Below, one piece after another: positions 43,411 to 51,768 of a stretch of DNA of 58,548 nt. Origin of the DNA: Acetobacteraceae bacterium (GTDB lineage Bacteria > Pseudomonadota > Alphaproteobacteria > Acetobacterales > Acetobacteraceae); contig CANBNK010000019.1 of NCBI GenBank assembly GCA_947371015.1, positions 1 to 58,548 on the forward strand, read 5' to 3'. Under the pieces are notes generated by a model. It was not told where the DNA came from. It searched no databases and saw only the letters and a program-made list of their open reading frames with translations. The position numbers were made by a program, and so were the translations under genes. How positions within the stretch are numbered: the first letter of the stretch is position 1; each line of letters starts with the position of its first letter.

Positions 43411-43511
43411 AGCACGATGCGTTGAGGCGGCATCGCCGAAAACGTTGAATCCCGCGATCTTCAAAATCTGGAGCATGCTGCGTGAGCGCAAGCGAACGCA
43501 GCATGCTCCAG
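43408..43511 (+). repeat. Dispersed palindromic element, copy C, with long second hairpin
   Basis: Begins with the moaB stop (TAGAGCACGATGCGTTGAGG). Stems CGTT/AACG and GGCG/CGCC are kept. The second module is a perfect 16-bp inverted repeat, CTGGAGCATGCTGCGT (43468-43483) and its complement (43496-43511), with loop GAGCGCAAGCGA. It is the longest perfect hairpin noticed in the window and probably serves as a bidirectional terminator between moaB and the P450 operon. Confidence 0.82.
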
Positions 43512-43544
43512 GCGGCCGCCGTCGCCGGCAGCGGCCCTGCGGCT

Positions 43545-44798
43545 TCAGGCAGGAATACGCACCGGCAGGCTCGCGTAGCCGCGCACGAAGGAGCTGAACA
43601 CGCGCTTCGGCTCGCCGACCACTTCCACCTTCGGGAAGCGCGCCAGCATCTGTTCCCACAGCACCTTCAGCTGAAGCTCCGCCAGCCGGTTGCCGACGCA
43701 GCGATGGATGCCAAATCCAAAACTGATGTGCTGCCGCGGCCGCTTGCGATCAACGATGAAGGCGTCCGGATTCTCGATCACCGCGTCATCTCTATTGGCC
43801 GAGAGGTACCACATCACCACCTTGTCGCCGGCCTTGATCTGCTGGCCGCCCAGTTCGGTGTCTTGCGTCGCGGTACGGCGCATATGCGCCAGCGGCGTCT
43901 GGTAGCGGATGATCTCGCTGACCGCGCTGTCGACCAGCTTCGGGTTGGCGCGCAGCTTGGCGAACTCGTCGGGGTTCTGGTGCATGAACAGCACGCCGCC
44001 GCTCATGGAATTGCGCGTGGTGTCGTTGCCGCCGACGATCAGCAAAATCAGGTTGCCGAGGTATTCGCGCGGCGACATGTTCTTCGTCGCCTCGCCATGC
44101 GCCAGCATGGAAACCAGGTCCGGCCGCACCGGCTCGTTCACCCGCTCATTCCATAGCTTGGTGAAGTAGGCCAGCAGTTCGCCGAAGACCTCCTCGCGGT
44201 GTTGCTCGGACTTGATGAAGCCGTTGGCTTCCACCGGCATGGTCGAGCAATCCGACCAGTGGCTCAACAGGTGCCGATCCTCGAACGGGAAATCGAACAG
44301 GCTGGCCAGCATCATCGTGGTCAGCGGGATGCTGACCTTCTCGACCCAGTCGAAGGTCTCGCCGCGCGGCAGGCTGTCCAGCACCATCGCCGTGCGTTCG
44401 CGGATCAGCGCCTCGAACTTCTGCAGGTTGAACGGCGCCACGATCGGCTGCACCACCTTGCGCTGGTCGTCATGCACCGGAGGGTCCATGGCGATGAACA
44501 TGGGGATGCGCAGTTCCTTCGGCCGGTCGCGCACGCTGATGCCGCCATGCGCCCAGCTGCTGCTGAACACCTCGGTGTTCAACTCCACCTGCATGATGTC
44601 GTTATACTTGGTCACCGACCAATACGGCCCGAACATGGAGTTCTGCGGCGTGTAGTGCACCGGTGCGTCTCGCCGCAGCCGCGCCAGGTAGGGCAGTTCG
44701 GCGCCGGCGATGAAGCGCATCGGGTTGGCCGGGTCCACCTGGTCCAGCGGCATGGTCCAGGCTTCGTGGGACGGATCGTAGTTCACCGGGGCATTCAT
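43545..44798 (-). CDS. CYP153-type cytochrome P450 (terminal hydroxylase)
   Basis: A 417-aa soluble bacterial P450 with heme-ligand motif FGFGIHRCVGNRLAE (Cys367), ExxR in SEIIRYQ and an I-helix reading LLIVGGNDTTRNSMSGG, which is characteristic of CYP153, the family that hydroxylates the terminal carbon of n-alkanes and fatty acids. MARRTATQDTEL-type and YLSANRDD segments agree. It is third in a reductase-ferredoxin-P450 operon, so the whole electron chain is encoded together. The natural substrate is inferred. ATG at 44798 (MNAPVNYDP) follows AGGAGGAG. Confidence 0.92.
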   Translation of the reverse strand: MNAPVNYDPSHEAWTMPLDQVDPANPMRFIAGAELPYLARLRRDAPVHYTPQNSMFGPYWSVTKYNDIMQVELNTEVFSSSWAHGGISVRDRPKELRIPMFIAMDPPVHDDQRKVVQPIVAPFNLQKFEALIRERTAMVLDSLPRGETFDWVEKVSIPLTTMMLASLFDFPFEDRHLLSHWSDCSTMPVEANGFIKSEQHREEVFGELLAYFTKLWNERVNEPVRPDLVSMLAHGEATKNMSPREYLGNLILLIVGGNDTTRNSMSGGVLFMHQNPDEFAKLRANPKLVDSAVSEIIRYQTPLAHMRRTATQDTELGGQQIKAGDKVVMWYLSANRDDAVIENPDAFIVDRKRPRQHISFGFGIHRCVGNRLAELQLKVLWEQMLARFPKVEVVGEPKRVFSSFVRGYASLPVRIPA

Positions 44799-44880
44799 GG
44801 ACCTGAACTCCTCCTGCTGTGGCATTTGTTGATTGGCCGGGGCAGTCGTTCGGCGCCGCCCCGGCTTTCGTCTCAGTCGG

Positions 44881-45201
44881 TCAGTGCTGGGCTTCCGGCA
44901 TGCGCACCACAAGGCCGTCCAACGCATCGGTGACGGTGATCTGGCAGGCCAGGCGGGAGTTTTCCTGCGCGGTGGCGGCAAAGCCCAGCATGGACTTTTC
45001 CTGCGTGTCCGGCGTGCCGCACTTGGCCAGCCAGGCATCGTCCACGAAGACGTGACAGGTGGCGCAGGCGCAGCTGCCGCCGCAATCGGCGTCGATGCCC
45101 GGCACGTTGTTGTTGACCGCGCCTTCCATGACGGAAAGCCCGTTCTCCACCTCGATGCTGTGGCTGGTGCCGTTGAACTCGATATAGGTGATGGTCGGCA
45201 T
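44881..45201 (-). CDS. 2Fe-2S ferredoxin for the P450
   Basis: A 106-aa adrenodoxin/putidaredoxin-type ferredoxin. Cluster cysteines are Cys40, Cys46, Cys49 ([15 protein letters not shown], with extra Cys44) and Cys86. It shuttles single electrons from the upstream-encoded NAD(P)H reductase to the P450. The gene sits between the two partners, 31 bp from the reductase gene and 82 bp before the P450 gene. Confidence 0.95.
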   Translation of the reverse strand: MPTITYIEFNGTSHSIEVENGLSVMEGAVNNNVPGIDADCGGSCACATCHVFVDDAWLAKCGTPDTQEKSMLGFAATAQENSRLACQITVTDALDGLVVRMPEAQH

Positions 45202-45232
45202 GCAGTGCGTTTCCCTGTTCGCCCCCGCCCTC

Positions 45233-46471
45233 TCAGGCGGCGAGGGTCTTCATGTCTGAGGATAGGTCGGCCAGCAGCCCCGGCGCGACCTGTTTTTGCT
45301 TCGTCACCAGCACGCGGCCGGCCATGAAGTCGGCAGGCGCGTTGATCGCCTCCACCGCCAGCACCGTGTCATCCGGGGCGAGGTGGAAGATGGCGAAGCC
45401 GGCCACGTCCGGCACGCCGCGCAGCACGGTCTGCGTGGCACCGAAGGGCAGCCCGGCCATCTGCAGCCGCAGGTCGAACTGGTCCGACCAGAACCACGGT
45501 ATCTCCGGCATCGGCGGCGCGCGTCCGGTGATATCGGCGGCGGCCTGCTTGGCCTGTTCGATGGCGTTGGGCACGGATTCAAGCCGCACCATCTGGCCAT
45601 ACATCGGCAGCGGCCGATTGGTGCAGTCGCCCACGGCATAGATATCCGGGTCGCTCGTGCGGGCGGCGATATCGACGACGATACCGTTGGCGCAATCGAG
45701 CCCCGCCGCCTGGGCCAGCGCGTCGTTGGACAGCGCGCCGACGCCGATCAGCGCGACGTCGCAGGGCACCAGGCCGCCATCCGCCAGGCGCACGCCCGTC
45801 ACCTGGCCGCTGGCGCCCTCCAGCGCCTCCACGCCGGTGGCCAGCCGCACATCCACGCCCTTGCCGCGATGGTAGTCCTGCACGAAGGCAGACAGGGGCG
45901 GGCAGGCAACGCGCGCCAGCACCCGCGCCTCACGCTCGATCACCGTGGCGGAAGCGCCGAGCGCAATGGCCGAGGCCGTGACCTCCAGCCCGATGAACCC
46001 ACCGCCGACCACCGCCAGCCGCGCACCGGGCTTCAGCGCCGCCTGCAGGCGGTCGGCATCCGCCGCGCTGCGCAACTCCATCACCCCGCCGAGGTCCCGC
46101 CCCGGCAGCGCCAACGGTCGCGCGCGGGAGCCGAGCGCCAGGATCAACTTGGTGTAGGCCAAGGTGGTGCCGTCGCTCAGCGTCACGGTATGGGCTGCGC
46201 GGTCCAGCGCCGTGGCGGTCACGCCCAACCGGGTCTCGACATTCTGTTGGGTGTAGAAACGCGCCGGGCGCAGCGCCAGGCTCTCGGCGGTGGCCTCGCC
46301 CTTCAACCAGGCTTTTGACAGTGGCGGGCGCTGATAGGGCAGCAGCGGCTCGGTACCGACCAGCGTCAGCGCGCCCTTGTAGCCGTATTGCCGCAGGAAG
46401 GCCGCGGCTGAGCCGCCGGCATGGCCGCCGCCGATGATAACGATGCCTGCTTGGGGGCCCTCATTGTTCAC
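45233..46471 (-). CDS. NAD(P)H-ferredoxin reductase (FAD)
   Basis: A 412-aa flavoprotein of the putidaredoxin/rhodocoxin reductase family. It has an FAD motif ([21 protein letters not shown]), the second nucleotide motif ([20 protein letters not shown]), [13 protein letters not shown] and a C-terminal dimer domain ([16 protein letters not shown]). It delivers electrons from NAD(P)H to the ferredoxin encoded next. It is first in the CYP153 operon, with a cluster of TGACG half-sites just upstream. Confidence 0.93.
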   Translation of the reverse strand: MNNEGPQAGIVIIGGGHAGGSAAAFLRQYGYKGALTLVGTEPLLPYQRPPLSKAWLKGEATAESLALRPARFYTQQNVETRLGVTATALDRAAHTVTLSDGTTLAYTKLILALGSRARPLALPGRDLGGVMELRSAADADRLQAALKPGARLAVVGGGFIGLEVTASAIALGASATVIEREARVLARVACPPLSAFVQDYHRGKGVDVRLATGVEALEGASGQVTGVRLADGGLVPCDVALIGVGALSNDALAQAAGLDCANGIVVDIAARTSDPDIYAVGDCTNRPLPMYGQMVRLESVPNAIEQAKQAAADITGRAPPMPEIPWFWSDQFDLRLQMAGLPFGATQTVLRGVPDVAGFAIFHLAPDDTVLAVEAINAPADFMAGRVLVTKQKQVAPGLLADLSSDMKTLAA

Positions 46472-46493
46472 GCGCGGCGTTTCCTTGTTCTGG

Positions 46494-46535
46494 CGTCATC
46501 AGCGCATGGGGGTGACGTATGCGTCAAGGGTGACG
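46494..46535. promoter_or_regulatory. Cluster of TGACG half-sites upstream of the CYP153 operon
   Basis: CGTCA (46494-46498), TGACG (46513-46517), CGTCA (46522-46526) and TGACG (46531-46535) lie 22-64 bp before the reductase ATG. The central pair forms the palindrome TGACGTATGCGTCA. This is a plausible operator for the operon's regulator, which is not encoded next door. Confidence 0.45.
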
Positions 46536-46564
46536 CTTGCGCGCCGCACGCTGCCGCCGCAGCC

Positions 46565-46615
46565 TAGCGCCTGATCCGCGCAGGCGCGAAGCGGCCGACG
46601 CGGTGAATCAGTCGC
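46565..46615 (+). repeat. Dispersed palindromic element, copy D
   Basis: Begins TAGCGCCTGATCCGCGCAGG and ends CGCGGTGAATCAGTCGC. The outer stem CCGCG/CGCGG is kept, while the centre differs from the other copies. It lies in the divergent region between the CYP153 operon and the V4R gene. Confidence 0.7.
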
Positions 46616-46687
46616 AAGATCAGTGGGCTGCGTCGGGTCCACCAGAGTGGACAGGGCGCAGCCCGCGCAATTCCCAAGGAGAGTTCG

Positions 46688-47218
46688 ATGGCCACGCCGC
46701 AGGTACCGATAGAGGTGGACGCCGAGACCGGCATCTGGAGCACCGACGGGCTGCCGATGATCTACCTGCCCCGGCACTTCCTGGTGAACATGCTGAAGGG
46801 CGTCGAAGCCGCCATCGGCAGCGCCGGGTACCGGGCGATGTTCTACGACAGCAGCGACCTCTCGGCGCTGCAATGGTGCCGGGCGGAGGCAAAGACCCAC
46901 GGGCTGGATGCACCGGCGACCTTCCGCCACTACCTGAAGCGCCTGGGCCAGCGCGGCTACGGCCAGATCGAGATCACCGCGCTGGACGCCAGCGCCGGCA
47001 CCGCCAGCGTGGTGGTGCGTAACTCCGCCTTCGCGCTGGGCTGGGGGCCGCAGGCGGGCAAGCCGGTCTGCACCATCTTCGAGGGCAGCTTTGCCGGCGG
47101 CCTGCGCTACGTGCTTGAGGACGCCGGGCGCCCCGGCACGCCGGTGTGCCGGGAAGTGGCCTGCGCCGCCGAAGGGCATGGCGAATGCCGGTTCGAGCTG
47201 CGCTGCGAGGCCGTCTAG
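46688..47218 (+). CDS. V4R-domain protein (DUF5943-like)
   Basis: A 176-aa soluble protein. An N-terminal half (VDAETGIWSTDGLPMIYLPR, FLVNMLKGVEAAIG, MFYDSSDLSALQWCRAEA) precedes a V4R (4-vinyl reductase-type) domain ending GTPVCREVACAAEGHGECRF, whose Cys pattern suits metal or small-ligand binding. V4R domains are often sensors or accessory factors in aromatic and hydrocarbon metabolism. It is divergent from the CYP153 operon, which may mean a shared substrate; that link is inference. Confidence 0.75.
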   Translation: MATPQVPIEVDAETGIWSTDGLPMIYLPRHFLVNMLKGVEAAIGSAGYRAMFYDSSDLSALQWCRAEAKTHGLDAPATFRHYLKRLGQRGYGQIEITALDASAGTASVVVRNSAFALGWGPQAGKPVCTIFEGSFAGGLRYVLEDAGRPGTPVCREVACAAEGHGECRFELRCEAV

Positions 47219-47264
47219 GGCCTGCGATTCAGGCCCTTCGGCCTTCGCCTCGGGCCATCGCGGC

Positions 47265-48725
47265 CTAAACCTCAACCTCCGCCGGCGGCACCACGCCGGC
47301 GCGCGGGTCCAGCGGCAGGCGCTTGTCCAGGCCGCTGATCCGCTCATACAGCGCCGCCGCCTGCAACGCCCGCTCATCCCGCCGCGGCGGCGCCGCCACC
47401 TGCAAGCCCACCGGCCGGCCGAACTGGTCGAAGCCGCAGGGCACCGCTACCGAGGCGCCGCCCGCCATGGTCATGGCCGCGTTGTGCATGCTGCCGCCCA
47501 TGTAGTTGGCCAGCTTGCGCCCTGCGATGGTCTCCGGCGCCCGCAGCATCACGTCGAAGGCCGGGGTCGGCGCGCTCGGCGTCACGAAGACATCGAAGCG
47601 CTGGTACAGCGCCACCATGCGGCGGAAGAAGGCGGCACGCTCGCGGTCCGCCCAGGCCAGTTGGCTCGGCGTGGCGCCCAGGCCGCGTTCGGTGTTCCAG
47701 ATGATGTCGGGCTTCAGTTGGTCGCGCAGGTCACGCAGTTGCAGCTCGCGGTCCACCACGAAAATCTGGCTGCGGATGATCAGGAAGGCCTCGGCGAGTT
47801 CACCAAGGTCGGGGTGGAACTCCTCCACCACGCAGCCGGCCTCCTCGAACCGCCGCACCGCCTTGTCGCAAATCGCGCGCGTCTCGCGGTCGATCGGCAG
47901 GGCGCCGCCGTAATCCGCGGTATAGGCGATGCGCAGCGGCTTCTCGGCCTCGCAGGCGGCGACGGCATCGGCGTAGCTGCGCGCCGGGGCGTCGTAGGTC
48001 ATCGGGTCGTTCGGGTCCCAGCCGGCCAGCACGTCGAGGAACAGCGCCAGGTCGGCGATGTTGCGCGCCATCGGCCCCTGCACGGAGCTGGGCGCGAACA
48101 GGTTGTTGACGGTGCCGCGCGTGACCCGCCCAGGGCTGGGCCGCAGCCCCACCACGCTGCAATAGGTGCCGGGGCGGCGGAGACTTCCCCCATGGTCGGT
48201 GCCCTGGGCCAGCCAGGCTTCGCCCGTCGCCACGGAAACCGCGCCACCACCGGTGCTGCCGCCGCAGGTCAGCGACGTATTCCAGGGGTTGCGGGTGCGG
48301 CCAAACACCTCGTTGAAGGTGGACCCGCCGGCGCCGAATTCCGGCGTGTTGGACTTGCCGAGCACGATGCCGCCCAACCGCTCGATCCGCTGCACCACCG
48401 GGTGCGACGTGGTCGGCACATGGTCGCGGAAGATCGGCGAGCCATAGGTGGTCCGCACCCCCGCGACATCGGTCAGGTCCTTGATGGTCAGCGGCAGGCC
48501 GCCGAGCCAGCCGCGCTCGCCCTTGGCCTCGGACCGCTGCCCGGCCATCAGCGCCTTCGCGTGGTCGCGGGCGCGGTCCAGGCAGAGCGTCGGAATGGCG
48601 TTGACCGCCGGCTCCACCTCGGCGATGCGGGCGGCGGCGGCCTCCACCAGGTCGAGCGGGGAGATGTCGCGCGTGGCCAGGCGGCGCACGGCTTCGGTAG
48701 CACTCAGGCGGATCAGGTCGTTCAT
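47265..48725 (-). CDS. amidase-signature family hydrolase
   Basis: A 486-aa amidase with the Ser-cisSer-Lys triad visible: Lys in GLPLTIKDLTDVAG, cis-Ser in TCGGSTGGGAVSVATG (the usual second Ser is Thr), and nucleophile Ser in GTDHGGSLRRPGTYC. The gate and C-terminal segments (MYLGGSMHNAAMT-like, AVPCGFDQFGRPVGLQVAAP) fit the broad family that includes GatA, aryl acylamidases and 6-aminohexanoate hydrolases. The lack of gatB/gatC nearby argues against a tRNA amidotransferase role. Substrate unknown. Start at MNDLIRL (48725). Confidence 0.88.
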   Translation of the reverse strand: MNDLIRLSATEAVRRLATRDISPLDLVEAAAARIAEVEPAVNAIPTLCLDRARDHAKALMAGQRSEAKGERGWLGGLPLTIKDLTDVAGVRTTYGSPIFRDHVPTTSHPVVQRIERLGGIVLGKSNTPEFGAGGSTFNEVFGRTRNPWNTSLTCGGSTGGGAVSVATGEAWLAQGTDHGGSLRRPGTYCSVVGLRPSPGRVTRGTVNNLFAPSSVQGPMARNIADLALFLDVLAGWDPNDPMTYDAPARSYADAVAACEAEKPLRIAYTADYGGALPIDRETRAICDKAVRRFEEAGCVVEEFHPDLGELAEAFLIIRSQIFVVDRELQLRDLRDQLKPDIIWNTERGLGATPSQLAWADRERAAFFRRMVALYQRFDVFVTPSAPTPAFDVMLRAPETIAGRKLANYMGGSMHNAAMTMAGGASVAVPCGFDQFGRPVGLQVAAPPRRDERALQAAALYERISGLDKRLPLDPRAGVVPPAEVEV

Positions 48726-48765
48726 GCGGCTGTCCTCGGTTCGCCGACATGGTACTCGGTTGGTC

Positions 48766-50079
48766 ATGGCTGTCATCGTCATCCTGGGCATGCACCGCAG
48801 CGGCACATCGCTGCTGGCCGAGACCATCGCCGGCCTGGGCGCCCAGATGGGCCCGCCGGAACCGCTCGGCCGCCCCGCCTTCGACAATGGGCGCGGCTTC
48901 TGGGAACACCCCGGGATCATGGCCACGCAGCGCGACCTGCTGGCAGCGCTGGGGCGAGAGCTGGCCAGCCCCGAGGCCGCCCTGGCCATGCCGCCGAACT
49001 GGCTGGACCACCCGGCGGCGCGCCACGCCCGGCGCCGCCTGACCGACCTGCTGCTGGCCGAGTTGGCGGCGCTGCCGCGCGGTGGGCAATTCGCCTTCAA
49101 GGACCCGCGGACCTGCCTGCTGCTGCCGCTGTGGCAACACATCTTCGCCGAGTTGGGCCTGGCCCCACGCCATGTGCTGGCGCTGCGCCACCCGGCGGAG
49201 GTGGCGGCCTCGCTGCATCGCCGCGACGGCATTCCGCCCGTGCTGGGGGAGGCGCTGTGGCTGCGCCACCATGCCGAGGCACTGCGCCACCTGGCCGGCC
49301 GCCCGCTGCTGACCGTGCGCTACGACGCCTTGCTGGCCCACCCCGCCGACAGCGCCACCGCCATGGCCCAAGCGCTGGGGCTGGCGCCAACCGGCGCGGC
49401 ACCGGCCGACCCGGCGCTGCGCCACCACCACGCCGAAACTCCCGCCCAATTGCCGCTGGCCGAGGCGCTGTTCCAGGTGTTGGCGGCGCCGGGCAACGCC
49501 GCCGATCTCGGCCAACGCAGCGCCGGGCTGCTCGCCGCCTTCGAGACCGGCATGGCCTTCCTGGGCAGCACGCCGGCGCTGCTGCACGCGGGCCTGGGCG
49601 ACGGCGGGCCGAAGCTGCCCGGCGCCTTGCCACTGCGCCTGCCGGGCGGCACCGCAGCGGAGCGCGAGGAGACCCACCTTTCGGCCCGGCGGGTCGTGCT
49701 GCGGCACGGCAATGCCTGGTGCGAAAACCTGGCCAATGGCTTCAAGCTGCACGCCAACGCGCCGGGGGCAGCGCCGGTGCGGTTGTCCTTCGACGGGCTG
49801 CCTGCGGAGGGCGGGCTGCGCTTCAGCTGCGACCTGGCGCTGCCGGACGCCAGCGAGCCGATGGCCTGCCGCCTGCGCCTGCTGGCCGGGGCCGATCAGC
49901 TTGTCGAGGCGAGCCTGACCCTGGTGCCGGGCGCGCAATGCCCCTGGCAGGTGACGCTGCCAGCCAGCACCAAGGCCACGGCGACGCTGGAACTGGAAGT
50001 GGAGCCCGCCGCGGGCGCGGCGCATGGCTTCCACGCCAGCGTCTGGTTCCTGTCGCCGCTGCTGGAGCGGGTGCCGTGA
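48766..50079 (+). CDS. sulfotransferase-like protein with C-terminal extra domain
   Basis: A 437-aa protein. The N-terminal 230 residues look like a PAPS-dependent sulfotransferase: P-loop-like VILGMHRSGTSLLAETIAGL (5'-phosphosulfate site) and HVLALRHPAEVAASLHRR (3'-phosphate site). The C-terminal 150 residues form a beta-rich module (VVLRHGNAWCENLANGFKLH, SFDGLPAEGGLRFSCDLALP, MACRLRLLAGADQLVEASLT) perhaps for binding the acceptor. The acceptor is unknown; cell-surface glycans are typical. Divergent from the amidase, starting 40 bp away. Confidence 0.78.
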   Translation: MAVIVILGMHRSGTSLLAETIAGLGAQMGPPEPLGRPAFDNGRGFWEHPGIMATQRDLLAALGRELASPEAALAMPPNWLDHPAARHARRRLTDLLLAELAALPRGGQFAFKDPRTCLLLPLWQHIFAELGLAPRHVLALRHPAEVAASLHRRDGIPPVLGEALWLRHHAEALRHLAGRPLLTVRYDALLAHPADSATAMAQALGLAPTGAAPADPALRHHHAETPAQLPLAEALFQVLAAPGNAADLGQRSAGLLAAFETGMAFLGSTPALLHAGLGDGGPKLPGALPLRLPGGTAAEREETHLSARRVVLRHGNAWCENLANGFKLHANAPGAAPVRLSFDGLPAEGGLRFSCDLALPDASEPMACRLRLLAGADQLVEASLTLVPGAQCPWQVTLPASTKATATLELEVEPAAGAAHGFHASVWFLSPLLERVP

Positions 50080-50124
50080 CCTGACCGCGGGGTGCCGCGG
50101 CCGGCGCCATCAAGCTTGGCGCAA

Positions 50125-51504
50125 TCAGTCCTGGTCTTCGTAGGGGTTCACGCTGCCGCGGAAGTTCACCCGCACCGGCACGCCGGGCATGTCGAACTGC
50201 TCGCGGAAGCTGTTGACCAGGTAGCGACGCCAATCCTCCGGCATCATCTCGGCGCGCGTGCCGAACACCGCGATGGTCGGCGGCCGCGCCTTCGGCATGG
50301 TGGCGTAGCGCAGCTTGATGCGCTTGCCCTCCACCAACGGTGGCGGATGCTTGTCCCGCGCGTGTTCAAACCAGCGGTTCAGCTCGCCGGTCGGCACCCG
50401 GCGGTTCCACAGGCCATAGACATGCCGCACCATCGGCATCAGCTTTTCCACGCCGCGGCCGGTGGCGGCGGAAAGCGGCACCACGGAAATCCCGCGCATC
50501 TGCGCGAGCGACGCCATCAGCGTATCGCCGACGGCGCGGCCCACGGCGGCACGATCCTCCACCGCATCCCATTTGTTCAGCGCAATCACCACGGCGCGGC
50601 CCTCGCGTTCGCCCAGCCGGGCGATGCGCAGATCCTGCTCATCCATGCCCAGCAGTGCGTCCACCACCAGGATGCAGACCTCGGCTTCCTTCAGCGCGGC
50701 GATGCTGGCGCCGACGCTCATCACTTCCAGCTTCTGCTCGACCCGGGCCTTCTTGCGCATGCCCGCCGTGTCCACCAGCCGCACCATGCCGCCGGTATGG
50801 TCGCGCCATTCCACCGCCACCGCGTCGCGGGTCAGGCCGGGTTCCGGGCCGGTGATCATCCGGTCCTCGCCCAGCAGCGCGTTCAGCAGCGTGGACTTGC
50901 CGGCATTGGGGCGGCCGACGATGGCGATGCGCAGCGGCCGGTCGGGGTCCCAGGTGCCGCCTTCGTCGTTCAACTCGTCCGGGTCGCGCTCGGGCGGCGG
51001 CTCCGGCTCGTCGGCCAGGGCCTGGGCGACCTCGGCATGCAGGATGGAGATGCCTTCGCCATGCTCGGCGGAAAGCGGGATCGGGTCGCCGAGGCCGAGC
51101 TCATACAGTTCCAGGCTGAGGTTGCCGCCGCCGCGGCCCTCCGCCTTGTTGCCCACCAGCAGCACCGGGGTCTTCTGCCGGCGCAGCCACTTGGCGAAGG
51201 CGCGGTCGGAGGCGGTCAGCCCGGCGCGGACATCCACCACGAAGATCGCCAGGCTGGCCTGGCGCAGGGCTTCCTCGGAGGAAGCGCGCATGCGGCCGGG
51301 GATGGTGTCGGGGTCGGCTTCCTCCAGCCCGGCGGTATCCACCAGGCGGACGGAGCGGCCGCCGATATTCGCCTCCGCCTCCTTGCGGTCGCGGGTCACG
51401 CCGGGCGTGTCGGCGACGATGGCGATCTTGCGCCCGACCAGGCGGTTGAAGAGCGTGGATTTGCCGACGTTGGGCCGGCCGAGGATGGCGACGAGGGGAA
51501 GCAT
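50125..51504 (-). CDS. der: ribosome assembly GTPase Der (EngA)
   Basis: Essential double GTPase for 50S assembly, 459 aa. Two G domains are seen (VAILGRPNVGKSTLFNRL with DTAGLEEAD; IAIVGRPNAGKSTLLNALLG with DTAGMRKKARVE and NKWDAVED), then the KH-like C-terminal domain (RIKLRYATMPKARPPTIAVF). ATG at 51504 starts directly on the first G domain. It follows yfgM and bamB, the classical order, but with a 265-bp gap that may hold its own promoter. Confidence 0.97.
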   Translation of the reverse strand: MLPLVAILGRPNVGKSTLFNRLVGRKIAIVADTPGVTRDRKEAEANIGGRSVRLVDTAGLEEADPDTIPGRMRASSEEALRQASLAIFVVDVRAGLTASDRAFAKWLRRQKTPVLLVGNKAEGRGGGNLSLELYELGLGDPIPLSAEHGEGISILHAEVAQALADEPEPPPERDPDELNDEGGTWDPDRPLRIAIVGRPNAGKSTLLNALLGEDRMITGPEPGLTRDAVAVEWRDHTGGMVRLVDTAGMRKKARVEQKLEVMSVGASIAALKEAEVCILVVDALLGMDEQDLRIARLGEREGRAVVIALNKWDAVEDRAAVGRAVGDTLMASLAQMRGISVVPLSAATGRGVEKLMPMVRHVYGLWNRRVPTGELNRWFEHARDKHPPPLVEGKRIKLRYATMPKARPPTIAVFGTRAEMMPEDWRRYLVNSFREQFDMPGVPVRVNFRGSVNPYEDQD

Positions 51505-51768
51505 GCGCGGCTTGTAGCAGATATCCACAAGGATGCGCGCCCCCACATGCATGGCGGGAATGCGCGGGCCGGGGAGTGGGCGCTTGCGGCGGGCCGGCGA
51601 GCAAGCGCTCGCGGCGGGCCGGCGGGCAAACGGCGGGAACGCGAGGGCAGTTCCCAGCTGAGTCAGGCAGCCCGAAGGGCTGAGAGGCCGAATGGCTGAC
51701 GTGCCCCAATGGGCACGCAAGGCGAGCGGCCGGAGGGCCGCTCCGCCGCCTGAGGCGAAAAAGCGGCG
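51505..51768. other. bamB-der spacer with a run of short hairpins
   Basis: No gene is supported. Between 51662 and 51745 several perfect short hairpins follow one another: AGCCC/GGGCT (51669-51681), GTGCCC/GGGCAC (51701-51716) and GCGGCC/GGCCGC (51726-51741), with an outer GTCAG/CTGAC (51662-51666 and 51696-51700). It may be a processed or terminator region after bamB. Confidence 0.45.

Noticed and set aside
47800-50034. 744-codon minus-strand frame over the amidase and sulfotransferase genes
   Set aside because: It is a His/Gln/Arg-rich shadow; the real genes on either strand have clear catalytic motifs.
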